A stretch of 64,000 nucleotides of DNA from CAYMZZ01 sp044463125 (lineage in GTDB: Bacteria > Bacteroidota > Bacteroidia > Chitinophagales > Chitinophagaceae). The notes under the pieces are model-generated. The model was given only the letters and a program-made list of their open reading frames with translations, made no database searches and was not told the DNA's origin. This document shows positions 24,927 through 33,865 of the stretch, one piece after another. The translations under genes were made by a program, and so were the position numbers. Every line of letters starts with the position of its first letter. The first letter of the stretch is position 1. The stretch spans positions 53,568 to 117,567 of the forward strand of contig JBIQMS010000009.1 of assembly GCA_044463125.1 (NCBI GenBank). Direction: 5' to 3'.

Positions 24927-27470
24927 TCAGTGTTGCCAGATAATCAGGTTATCCTCAAGAGGCACTGAAATACCTTCATAATTGGGAATTATTCTTATCG
25001 TAAAATCATTTGGGTCTCTTGAAGTCTCTACTGTAGCCTGATAAAAATGTTCATCGTTACTATTTTGGGAAGAAGTGGGTTCCATTTTTATCCTTTCTCG
25101 TTTTGCATCATTTATGCCATTAGCGTATAATTCAACTTGCATATTTTTCTTAGCAACTTCGTTCATAAATACTTGTATATGGAAATGAAATCCGGTTTCT
25201 AATTTTTTGATTTGTACGTTTCCAAAATGTATTCTTTCCCAATTCGCTCTTAGTGTTTGTTTGCGTTTTATAATTTGTGAACCCGCTTCGCCATTTACAG
25301 CCGAACGGGTTTTATAGGCATGAGCTGCGGGAATATAGTATTGTTCTGTATATTCTTTTAAAGTTCTGTTGGTGGAGAAGTAGGGTGTCAGATCAGCCAT
25401 ACTTTTATGCATTTTGGCTGTCCATGTCAAGGGTATTCCTCCTTCATTTCTATCATAAAATGCAGGGATCACTTCATTTTCTAATAAATCATAAAGCTGT
25501 CCTGCATCTATCGCATCCCATTCAGGACTATCGCCATGCTCTTTTCTATCCCCCAAAGCCCATCCCACCCCTGGCGTATAGGCTTCATCCCACCACCCAT
25601 CCAATTCTGAAAGATTAATAACCCCGTTAACAAGCGCTTTCATGCCGCTTGTTCCCGAAGCTTCCCAGGGGCGTCGTGGCGTATTTAACCACACGTCAAC
25701 CCCCTGCACCATTTGTTCTGTTAAGAACATATCATAATCACTCAGAAAAACAACGTGGTTTCTTAGTTCCGGCCTTCTGCTGAACTCCACCCATTCCTTT
25801 ATAAGTACCTGTCCTGCCATATCTGCCGGGTGCGCTTTGCCCGCTATTACAATTTGCACCGGCATGGTGGGATTTGTCAAAATACGAACCAGTCTTTCTT
25901 TATCATGTAATAAAAGGTTGGGTCTTTTATAAGTAGCAAACCGGCGTGCGAAGCCCAATGTAAGAGTATTTGGATCAAACAATTTCTTTGCTTGTTGCAC
26001 TTCTTCTGGTGTACCACCGGATGCCTCTACGACATGCGGTAAACGATTACGAATAAATTCAATAAAACTCTTACGAGCTGCGGTGCGCATCTCCCAAAGC
26101 CTTTCAGCCGATACGTCTTTCAGGTGTTCATGAAGCCCTTCTCCGGTCCCCATCCAACGGTCTTTCCCGCAGGCTTCCGTCCACAAATCATCTGCTGCCT
26201 TAGAGTCCCAGCTGCGCATGTGCACTCCGTTTGTAACATAGCCTACTGGTATTTCTTCATCGGGCCACCGTGGGAAAAGCGGACGGAATAATTCTCTGCT
26301 TTTACTTCCATGCAAACGGCTTACTCCATTAATAGCGCCTGAACCGCGAATAGCGAAGTAGGCCATGTTGAATGGTTCCGAACTATCGAAAGAATTTATC
26401 CGGCCAAGCGCAAGAAGCTCTTCCTGGGATATGCCTATTTCAACTCCTGCATATTCCGAAAAGTATTGTGCTATCAGATAAGGTGCGAAGCGGTCAAAGC
26501 CCGCAGGCACAGCAGTATGTGTTGTAAAAAGATTTCCTGCTCTGGTTACTGCCAACGCTGCTTCAAATGGAAGCTCCGTAAGTTTCATAAAATCTCTGGC
26601 TCGTTCTAATATAACAAAAGCTGCATGACCTTCATTGAGATGACAAACTTCGGGCTCAATATTCAGTTCTTTTAATAACCGCCATCCACCTATACCAAGA
26701 ATTATTTCCTGCTGAAGTCGCATTTCCTGACCGCCCCCGTATAATTCGCTGGTAATTCCCCGGTGTGGAGGAAAATTGGCAACATCATTACTATCCAAAA
26801 GGTACAACCGGACATTGCCGACCTGTACTTCCCATGCACGCAGCCAGACAGCATATCCGGGAAATGAAATTTGAAAACGAAGCCATTCGCCGTTGGGCTT
26901 GCGAAGCGGCACAATAGGTAATTGTCCCGGATCGTTGTACGGATAAAATTCCTCCTGGCTACCATCTTTGCCAATCACCTGGCGAAAATATCCCTGTTGA
27001 TATAATAGCCCCACACCAACTACCGGTATGCCCATGTCATTAGCGGCTTTAAGCTGGTCACCTGCTACATTTCCCAAACCTCCTGAATAAATAGGAAGGC
27101 TCTCAGTAAGCATATATTCCATACTGAAATAAGCCACACAGGTCAGCGGGGTATTTGAATGATTATTCTGAAACCAGGTAGATGAATTTTTAAGGTCTTC
27201 ATTTTGCTCAATCACCTGATCCACCATTTGGCGGAATTCAGCATCCATTAATTTTTGTTCCAATTGTTTGCGGGAAACAGTTTGCAGAATAATCCAGGGG
27301 TTACGGGTCTTTTCCCATAAAGCCGGATCCAGTTGCTTCCACATCTCATCGGCGGCATGGTTCCATGACCACCTGATATCAAGAGCCAATTGTACCAGGA
27401 CATCAACACCTTCCACCTCAGTATGTAATAATCCGTATAATGACTCCCTGTCCAATTCTTTCCTGTTCAT
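24927..27470 (-). CDS. glgP: Alpha-glucan (glycogen) phosphorylase, GT35, short/archaeal-type
   Basis: 847 residues. An N-terminal DUF3417-type region (VQLALDIRWSWNHAADEMWK), GT35 core with YSGGLGNVAGDQLKAANDMG, NEGHAAFV, ATYKRPNLLL and the PLP/phosphate region EASGTSGMKALVNGVINLSE. About 130 extra C-terminal residues form a beta-rich extension common in this subgroup. The enzyme releases glucose-1-phosphate from glycogen or maltodextrin using phosphate. It starts the block continuing with HAD, acetate kinase and phosphoketolase and complements the intracellular GH13 enzyme at 41021. The 198-base gap upstream may hold a promoter. Confidence 0.93.
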   Translation of the reverse strand: MNRKELDRESLYGLLHTEVEGVDVLVQLALDIRWSWNHAADEMWKQLDPALWEKTRNPWIILQTVSRKQLEQKLMDAEFRQMVDQVIEQNEDLKNSSTWFQNNHSNTPLTCVAYFSMEYMLTESLPIYSGGLGNVAGDQLKAANDMGIPVVGVGLLYQQGYFRQVIGKDGSQEEFYPYNDPGQLPIVPLRKPNGEWLRFQISFPGYAVWLRAWEVQVGNVRLYLLDSNDVANFPPHRGITSELYGGGQEMRLQQEIILGIGGWRLLKELNIEPEVCHLNEGHAAFVILERARDFMKLTELPFEAALAVTRAGNLFTTHTAVPAGFDRFAPYLIAQYFSEYAGVEIGISQEELLALGRINSFDSSEPFNMAYFAIRGSGAINGVSRLHGSKSRELFRPLFPRWPDEEIPVGYVTNGVHMRSWDSKAADDLWTEACGKDRWMGTGEGLHEHLKDVSAERLWEMRTAARKSFIEFIRNRLPHVVEASGGTPEEVQQAKKLFDPNTLTLGFARRFATYKRPNLLLHDKERLVRILTNPTMPVQIVIAGKAHPADMAGQVLIKEWVEFSRRPELRNHVVFLSDYDMFLTEQMVQGVDVWLNTPRRPWEASGTSGMKALVNGVINLSELDGWWDEAYTPGVGWALGDRKEHGDSPEWDAIDAGQLYDLLENEVIPAFYDRNEGGIPLTWTAKMHKSMADLTPYFSTNRTLKEYTEQYYIPAAHAYKTRSAVNGEAGSQIIKRKQTLRANWERIHFGNVQIKKLETGFHFHIQVFMNEVAKKNMQVELYANGINDAKRERIKMEPTSSQNSNDEHFYQATVETSRDPNDFTIRIIPNYEGISVPLEDNLIIWQH

Positions 27471-27668
27471 GATGTTTTACTTTTTTGTTATTACCTGTTT
27501 TTACCACTCATTCCTCTTCTTTGGGCGCCAGTACAACATTTTGCAATTCATCTTTAATTATCTGCTATTGACAGGGTTGCCCATATCCTAATTGCTTTTG
27601 CCAGGTATCATTTAGCACCCTTTTTAATACAATTAATTGGTCGTTCAAGTAATTATTCGCTGATTATT

Positions 27669-29843
27669 TCATTGTTTATTCCCAATTTTTCTTCTCAGCA
27701 ATTGAGCATTAATAGCCACAATTATTGTACTTAAACTCATAAACACAGCGCCAACGGCGGGGCCTAATACAAAGCCGGATGAATACAAAACACCTGCGGC
27801 TAATGGGATAGCTACGGTATTATAACCTGTTGCCCACAGCAGGTTTTGTATCATTTTACTGTACGTGGCTTTCCCAAAAAGTATAAGATTGGCAATATCC
27901 CGCGGATTGCTGTTTACCAAAATGATATCGGCGGTTTCAGCGGCTACATCCGTTCCTGAACCAACAGCAATTCCTACGTCTGATTGAGCAAGTGCCGGAG
28001 CATCATTTACACCATCACCAGTCATGGCCACAAATTCTCCTTTGTTTTGAAGGTCCTTTACGATTTCCACTTTTTGGTGCGGTAGCACTTCCGCAAAATA
28101 GCCATCCAGCCCTAACTGGTTACTTACGGCCTTTGCTACCTTATCATTATCTCCTGTAGCCATTAAGACTTTTATACCATTTTTCTTAAACACTTCTATC
28201 GCCTGCGCACTTTCCGGCCTTATCTCATCAGCCAAAGCAATATAGCCGGCAAGCTTTTCATCAATGATAATGAACACCACGGTTTCCGCCTCGCTGCTGT
28301 ATGCATCCTGCGGGATTGATATATTCTTATCTTTCAGATAACCGGGACTTACAACTTTTATTTGTTTGCCTTCAACCATTGCTTCAACACCTTTGCCTGT
28401 AATTGCATTAAATTTTTCGGGTTTGGGAACATTGATTTTTTTATCTTTTGCTTTATGTACAATTCCAACAGCAATCGGGTGCTCTGAACTTTGTTCCAAT
28501 GCCACAGAAAGCCGTAATAATTCATCTTCTGAAAATTGTTTGTCAAGCGATACAATGCGGGTAACTCCAAAATCACCTTTTGTAAGCGTACCCGTTTTAT
28601 CAAATAAAAGGGTGGTTATTTTGCGGGACTCTTCAAAGGCAGTACGGTTTCTTATTAAAAGACCATTTTGCGCAGATACTGCAGTAGAAATGGCTACGAC
28701 CAAAGGAATGGCCAGCCCCAGCGCATGAGGACAGGCAATGACCATTACAGTAACCATACGTTCCAATGCAAACACAAACGGGAACCCCAAAATCAACCAT
28801 ACGGCTAAGGTTCCAAAACCGATGGCAAGCGCAATATAAGTAAGCCATTTAGCCGCCCTGTCGCTCAGATTTTGCATTCTGGATTTTGTCTTTTGAGCTT
28901 CCTCTACCAGTTTGATAACCTTATTGAGGTAACTGTCTTTTCCCGTATGCTCCACTTTCACTTTGAGCGACCCATTGCCATTGATAGAGCCGCCGATTAC
29001 TTTATTTTCAACTTCTTTTTTTACAGGTTTTGATTCACCGGTCAGCATGGCTTCATTCAAATAACTTGTTCCTTCTATGATAATCCCATCAGCCGGGACT
29101 TTCTCACCTGGCTTTATCATTATCACATCGTTTATTTCCAGCACATCTAATTTCACATCTTCCACCTGTCCGTCAGCCTTTACCCGGTGGGCTTCTGCAG
29201 GCATCATGCTTACCAGTAATTGTAACGCTTTTGAAGCGCCTAAAACAGATTTCATTTCCAGCCAATGTCCCAGTAGCATAATCACTATCAGGGTAGCCAG
29301 TTCCCAGAAAAAGTCTTCTCCTTTCAAGCCAAATACCGTAGCCGCACTATAAAAATATGCCACGCTGATTGCCATAGAAATAAGTGTCATCATGCCAGGT
29401 GACCCTTTTTTTATCTCGCCCCCAAAGCCCTTTAAAAATGGCCAGCCACCCCAGAAATAAACAAATGATGACAGCGCCAAAAGGACGTATGAATTTCCCG
29501 GTAATAAGAAATGATATCCAAAGAAATCCTGGATCATCGGAGACAAAACGAGAATGGGTATAGTGATAATCAAACATACCCAAAAGCGTTTTCTGAAATC
29601 CCGGATCATCATTTTGTGATGATCATGCCCTGCCATACCCATGGGAATATCGCCATGATCCATCTTTGAATGATCCATTTTCCCGTGGTCCATCTTTGTG
29701 TGATCCATTTTACTATGGTCTGCCTTCGTATGCTCCTCTTTGGGCATATCCATGTTGGAGTGCCCCATCTTGCTATGGTCCATTTTGGAATGATCCATTG
29801 CAGTATTTTCTTTGTGCGGGTCAGTGTGTTCATCGTGATTCAT
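27669..29843 (-). CDS. copB: CopB-type heavy-metal P1B ATPase (CPH motif)
   Basis: 724 residues. The first ~70 residues are a His/Met-rich tail with repeated MDHSKMDH units in place of a HMA domain. The membrane motif is CPHALG (~residue 370) rather than CPC, which marks P1B-3 (CopB-like, Cu+/Cu2+/Ag+) ATPases; the phosphorylation motif DKTGTLT, TGES and TGDGVNDAP are intact. It exports copper or silver from the cytosol. Encoded 11 bases after PPK2 and downstream of an MFS exporter, apart from the main metal island at 52-64 kb. Confidence 0.94.
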   Translation of the reverse strand: MNHDEHTDPHKENTAMDHSKMDHSKMGHSNMDMPKEEHTKADHSKMDHTKMDHGKMDHSKMDHGDIPMGMAGHDHHKMMIRDFRKRFWVCLIITIPILVLSPMIQDFFGYHFLLPGNSYVLLALSSFVYFWGGWPFLKGFGGEIKKGSPGMMTLISMAISVAYFYSAATVFGLKGEDFFWELATLIVIMLLGHWLEMKSVLGASKALQLLVSMMPAEAHRVKADGQVEDVKLDVLEINDVIMIKPGEKVPADGIIIEGTSYLNEAMLTGESKPVKKEVENKVIGGSINGNGSLKVKVEHTGKDSYLNKVIKLVEEAQKTKSRMQNLSDRAAKWLTYIALAIGFGTLAVWLILGFPFVFALERMVTVMVIACPHALGLAIPLVVAISTAVSAQNGLLIRNRTAFEESRKITTLLFDKTGTLTKGDFGVTRIVSLDKQFSEDELLRLSVALEQSSEHPIAVGIVHKAKDKKINVPKPEKFNAITGKGVEAMVEGKQIKVVSPGYLKDKNISIPQDAYSSEAETVVFIIIDEKLAGYIALADEIRPESAQAIEVFKKNGIKVLMATGDNDKVAKAVSNQLGLDGYFAEVLPHQKVEIVKDLQNKGEFVAMTGDGVNDAPALAQSDVGIAVGSGTDVAAETADIILVNSNPRDIANLILFGKATYSKMIQNLLWATGYNTVAIPLAAGVLYSSGFVLGPAVGAVFMSLSTIIVAINAQLLRRKIGNKQ

Positions 29844-29854
29844 AACATTATTTT

Positions 29855-30586
29855 TTATTGAGGAAATTCCATTTTTAATTTTTCAAGTGTTTTCACTATT
29901 GTATTGGCTACCACATAATTCCGGTACCACTTCTGATCTGCGGGGACGATTACCCACGGATTGTTTTTTTTGCACCCATCAAGTACCTGCTGATAAGCAT
30001 TCACATAGTCATCCCATTTTTTTGCTTCTGTGGTATCGCTGGCCGTATATTTCCATTTTTTTTCAGGATCATTTAAGCGTTTTTCTATTCGGCGCTTTTG
30101 TTCTTTTTCAGAAATATGAAGAAAGAACTTAAGAATGATGGTGCCGTTTTTTTGCAGGTGTGCTTCCACTTCATTGATTAATTTATGCCGTTCTGCAACT
30201 TCCTTCTCATCTATCAGATTATGAACAACAGGAAACAAAATGTCTTCATAATATGAACGGTTAAAAATCTGAAACATCCCCTTCTCAGGAAATTCAGGAT
30301 ATACACGCCACAAAAAATCATGACGCTTTTCTTCCTCTGTCGGTGTTTTGAACGATTTCACCCGGCAACCCTGTGGATTGATACACGAAAAGACATGCCG
30401 GATGGTTCCATCTTTACCGGAGGTATCCATGCCCTGCAGAATGATAAGCAATGCATGCTTGCCTTCAGCGTAAAAAAGATTTTGCAGTGAAAAAAGTTGC
30501 CTGTGCAGCTTCATCAATTCTTTGTTGGCTTTTGTCTTTTCAATACCGTCTGGCGCATTGGTTGAAATATCGTTTATGCTTTTCAT
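29855..30586 (-). CDS. ppk2: Polyphosphate kinase 2 family protein
   Basis: 243 residues with Walker A LQGMDTSGKDGTIRHV, and the PPK2 motifs FKTPTEEEKRHDFLWRVY and FNRSYYEDILFPVV (lid and Walker B area). PPK2 enzymes use polyphosphate to phosphorylate nucleoside mono- or diphosphates; the single-domain length fits class I or III and cannot be split further by eye. It overlaps the MFS gene by four bases and precedes CopB by 11, so the trio is probably one transcript. An ATP-regeneration role during energy or metal stress is a reasonable inference. Confidence 0.92.
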   Translation of the reverse strand: MKSINDISTNAPDGIEKTKANKELMKLHRQLFSLQNLFYAEGKHALLIILQGMDTSGKDGTIRHVFSCINPQGCRVKSFKTPTEEEKRHDFLWRVYPEFPEKGMFQIFNRSYYEDILFPVVHNLIDEKEVAERHKLINEVEAHLQKNGTIILKFFLHISEKEQKRRIEKRLNDPEKKWKYTASDTTEAKKWDDYVNAYQQVLDGCKKNNPWVIVPADQKWYRNYVVANTIVKTLEKLKMEFPQ

Positions 30587-31869
30587 TGTTTAATCTTGTT
30601 GAGGTTAATGTTTCTTAATTTGATGCCTGCAAAAGTGATAAGGACTGTACCGAAAAGTATAGTTGAAATGAGAAAGTAGGGCAAGTGACTGAACCAGATC
30701 ATCATCACCGAACCTGCTATTATTCCCAACATCTGCCCCAAACTATTTACTGAACTATAAATACCCAATGAGGCTCCGTAATATTTGCCTGCTTCTTTTG
30801 TAACCAATGAAGCAAGACAGGGTATTAGTATTGCCATTCCGGCAGCAACAACGAAAACAAAAAACAAAATAAGTTCAATTTCAGAAGACAGCATCAGCAA
30901 GGACATGCCAGCGCTTAACAACAGGAGGCCATAGGGTAGCAATGCCCTTTCTCCTTTCCAGCTAATTAGCCAGACCACTGGCCCTAATTGTAACAAGCCC
31001 ATCGTCAAACCGCAAACAATAAATACAAGGCTCATTTGGTTTACACCAAATTGAAAAAGGCGTTGTGAATGCAATGCAAACGTGCCTTCAAACATTGCCA
31101 GGGAAAGTTGGCTGATAAAAGAAAGAAAAAGCAGAAGTACAAAGGATTTCTTGATTGATTGTAACGTGACAAGTAATGATTTTGCCTCCTTTCTCTTTCC
31201 ATCGCTTGATTCATGATTACGGTTACCACCTGATTCTTTTAATGAAAAAAACAAAAAGGTCCAAACCAGCAGTACTAAAATTGCGGAAATAGAAAATGGA
31301 AGGGAGAATTTATCCAGCGTAATTTGTCCGATAGTAATATCAACTTTAGAAAATAAATTCCCAATTAGAGGCCCTGCTACTACGCCAAGGCCCGCGACGC
31401 TGACTAACATAGACATACCATTTCCTCTTTTATCCTCTGAAGTATTATCTGCTATGTAGGCGCTTGATGCAATGAAAAATGCCGCGGAAGATATTCCGGA
31501 TAGTAACCGAAAAATATAAAGCAGCAGGATGCTCCCGCTTATTGAAAACAAAATTATAGAAATGGAATATCCCACCAGGCCATACAATATAAGCGGTCTT
31601 CTGCCGTACTTGTCGGATAACGAGCCGAGATAAGGAGAAAAAAGAAATTGCATGAAGGGATAAATGCCCGTTATAAGGCCAACATGCAACCATAAATTCT
31701 GTGAGGAGATACCCTGCGCCTGTGAAAGATTTTTGATATAAAAAGGAAGCACCGGTAGCGTGATACCAAATCCCACCATTACTAAAAACAGCCCTGACAG
31801 GATTACTGCGAGGTCTCTTTGTAAGAGCATCTTCGGAACAATCCGCTTTATGTTTAAACCACTATTCAT
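30583..31869 (-). CDS. MFS transporter (TetA/multidrug-like)
   Basis: 428 residues with 12 predicted membrane helices and the MFS motif A between helices 2 and 3 (GSLSDKYGRRPLILYG). The central cytoplasmic loop (~205-225) is charged (SGGNRNHESSDGKRKEAKS). Sequence style is of drug/H+ antiporters of the TetA group. Substrate unknown. ATGA overlap with PPK2 suggests coupled expression with a polyphosphate kinase and a metal ATPase. Confidence 0.9.
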   Translation of the reverse strand: MNSGLNIKRIVPKMLLQRDLAVILSGLFLVMVGFGITLPVLPFYIKNLSQAQGISSQNLWLHVGLITGIYPFMQFLFSPYLGSLSDKYGRRPLILYGLVGYSISIILFSISGSILLLYIFRLLSGISSAAFFIASSAYIADNTSEDKRGNGMSMLVSVAGLGVVAGPLIGNLFSKVDITIGQITLDKFSLPFSISAILVLLVWTFLFFSLKESGGNRNHESSDGKRKEAKSLLVTLQSIKKSFVLLLFLSFISQLSLAMFEGTFALHSQRLFQFGVNQMSLVFIVCGLTMGLLQLGPVVWLISWKGERALLPYGLLLLSAGMSLLMLSSEIELILFFVFVVAAGMAILIPCLASLVTKEAGKYYGASLGIYSSVNSLGQMLGIIAGSVMMIWFSHLPYFLISTILFGTVLITFAGIKLRNINLNKIKQ

Positions 31870-31978
31870 TATTTAACGCATTTACTCTATTCTTTAAGAT
31901 GCTTCCTGATATTAACAATCAGCGTTGCTGTATGTTTCAGAAAGTAATTTTGATTTTGTGTTATTCATCTGAAAACAT

Positions 31979-32650
31979 TTATTGATAATTCATGGTAAAA
32001 TAACTGCCATCGCCTTCTTTAAAAACCTGCCTTTGCAAAAAGCCTTTTTTGTTTAAGATTTCCGTTGTTGAATAGTTGATAGTTTTTATCCTGATCCCGA
32101 GCAAATAGGCCTTAATTTTCAACGAACCGCTTATAATTATCTGATCATTATTTTCTGATTTGGATCTGTCAGCAATTGTTACAACATTCTTTGAACCAAG
32201 GAAATTCAGAATTCCTGACTCAACATACATATTAAATGAAAGAGTCGTTTCGAAAGCACCCTGACCTAATTCGTAAATATTTTTAAACTCTCCCGATTTA
32301 ACAGACACGGCAATTTTCTTTTTTTTGGGATTAATTGTAAATACGGAAAGCAACACATTTGATTCATCTGGTTTGCAGCGGTAAGCGGTTGAATAGGTTG
32401 ATTTAAGTCGCTGCTTTTCGTCGTATATTTTTGTTTCGATATTCACATAATAGCTTTTTCCTTTTAACTGCATATTTCCAACCATGAACTCCTGTTTGCC
32501 AATAAGATTTCCCTTCTCATCAAAACTTTGCCGGACAATCTTCTTTCCTGCAATTTGTTGAATAAACATATCCTGGTTCTGCGCATGCAGTACCATTGCC
32601 GGCATCAAAAACAAACAACAGGACAGTATGTATGCCGCTATCTTATCCAT
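31979..32650 (-). CDS. Exported beta-rich protein of unknown function (TapB/DUF3108-like?)
   Basis: 223 residues with a signal peptide (AAYILSCCLFLMPAMVLHAQ). The mature protein is beta-strand-rich with a KKKKIAVSVK stretch and resembles, weakly, the DUF3108/TapB-type periplasmic or surface proteins of Bacteroidota. The start overlaps the PRPP synthetase stop by eight bases, so it is translated with that operon although its product is exported while the neighbours are cytosolic. Function not assignable. Confidence 0.6.
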   Translation of the reverse strand: MDKIAAYILSCCLFLMPAMVLHAQNQDMFIQQIAGKKIVRQSFDEKGNLIGKQEFMVGNMQLKGKSYYVNIETKIYDEKQRLKSTYSTAYRCKPDESNVLLSVFTINPKKKKIAVSVKSGEFKNIYELGQGAFETTLSFNMYVESGILNFLGSKNVVTIADRSKSENNDQIIISGSLKIKAYLLGIRIKTINYSTTEILNKKGFLQRQVFKEGDGSYFTMNYQ

Positions 32651-33536
32651 GCTTCATTAATTTTATTATGTTATCCGAGATCACATTGGTTAAATCTATA
32701 CCATTGCTTTTGTGCGGTATGGTGTTACAGGTTATTACTTTTTCAGCACCTGATTTTATCAATTCTTCGTAAGCATTGCCGGCAAATATGCCGTGAACTC
32801 CAATACATACGGGTGGCTTCATAGCTGCCCTTTTTAAATGACCCACTGTTTCAATCATAGTCCGGGCAGTAGAAATAATATCATCTACCAACACCGGCGT
32901 ATGGTCTTTATACCTGTTCGTTTCAGGCACTGATACCTCTACATCCTTGTCTCCATGCCTGATTTTTTGCAGGATGATAAAAGGAGCATCCGCATTTTTG
33001 GCCACTTCTGAAACCCATTGTTCACTTTCGCTGTCAGGGCCTATTAATACCGGGAGTTGCACATTATTCTTAATCCATAGTGAAATATGGTCGGCTGCAT
33101 GTATAACAATATTCGGAATGCTATATATTTCTGAGAGGGATTTGCGGCGATGCAAATGAGGATCTACAGTAGTCAGCGTATCGGCAAACCCGGAGATTAG
33201 TTTACCAAAGTATTCTGATGTGATGCCCTCTCCGGGATTAAATTGTTTATCCTGCCGCATGTAGGCGAGGTAAGGAGCTACCAGGCAGGTGCATTTTGCC
33301 CCCAGCGATTTTGCCGTCCGGCTTAAAAAATACAAGGGAAGCAATTTTGCATCAGGTTGATCCAGCGTGCAAATCATTACCACACACTTATCCTTCACAT
33401 CTGATAAAATCCTTGTATAGGATTCTCCATCCGGAAATTTCCGGATAGTGCTTTCTCCTGTTTCAGCGTGCAGCGAACCGGTAATACCCTTAGCCAAATC
33501 TTCATTCCCCGGGAGGGAAAATACAATATGTTTCAT
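32643..33536 (-). CDS. prs: Ribose-phosphate pyrophosphokinase (PRPP synthetase), copy 1
   Basis: 297 residues, slightly short of the classical 310-320. Both half-domains are present: the catalytic loop RQDKQFNPGEGITSEYF (residues 94-110), the His following VDPH (127), the second active-site loop LQKIRHGDKD (Lys-x-Arg), and the PRPP loop VLVDDIISTARTM (canonical VDDxxDTAGT with changes in its last residues). It makes PRPP from ribose-5-phosphate and ATP, a reversible reaction. It is not beside purine biosynthesis genes but with an AMP-phosphorylase-like gene, pointing to a catabolic or salvage function. A divergent, loop-less paralogue sits at 42718. Confidence 0.85.
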   Translation of the reverse strand: MKHIVFSLPGNEDLAKGITGSLHAETGESTIRKFPDGESYTRILSDVKDKCVVMICTLDQPDAKLLPLYFLSRTAKSLGAKCTCLVAPYLAYMRQDKQFNPGEGITSEYFGKLISGFADTLTTVDPHLHRRKSLSEIYSIPNIVIHAADHISLWIKNNVQLPVLIGPDSESEQWVSEVAKNADAPFIILQKIRHGDKDVEVSVPETNRYKDHTPVLVDDIISTARTMIETVGHLKRAAMKPPVCIGVHGIFAGNAYEELIKSGAEKVITCNTIPHKSNGIDLTNVISDNIIKLMKHG

Positions 33537-33578
33537 CTTTTACAGTTTTGTTTGTTTTCCAAATTGATTCGATTTATT

Positions 33579-33860
33579 TTATCCTGACAGAATAAAATAG
33601 ATAACTAAAACAACAAGTGCGACCAGGCAAATCCATGCGGAAATCCAAAGTAATTTTGCAATGCCATGTACACGGGCAGATATATTTTTCATTTGCAAAA
33701 TGTACATCCCATAAACATGAAAAAAGCCCCCTGCGACTATAACCAGAAAGGAATAGCCTCCAAGCCATGTTCCCCATTTCGCTCCAAGACCGAACCCTAC
33801 AATGGCCGCACCAAGCGCTGCCGACGATACTGCCAGTTTTGAAATATTTTCAGTTTTCAT
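33579..33860 (-). CDS. Small membrane protein, unknown
   Basis: 93 residues with three hydrophobic segments (about 8-26, 34-55, 68-91); the loop after segment 2 is basic (QMKNISARVHGIAK). No family recognised. It is tightly placed five bases after the AMP-phosphorylase-like gene and 42 bases before PRPP synthetase, so it belongs to that operon. Confidence 0.65.
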   Translation of the reverse strand: MKTENISKLAVSSAALGAAIVGFGLGAKWGTWLGGYSFLVIVAGGFFHVYGMYILQMKNISARVHGIAKLLWISAWICLVALVVLVIYFILSG

Positions 33861-33865
33861 TTTTT

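Noticed and set aside
29609..29861. Additional frames over the N-terminus of the CopB-type ATPase
   Set aside because: They are shifted or antisense readings of the repetitive His/Met codons.
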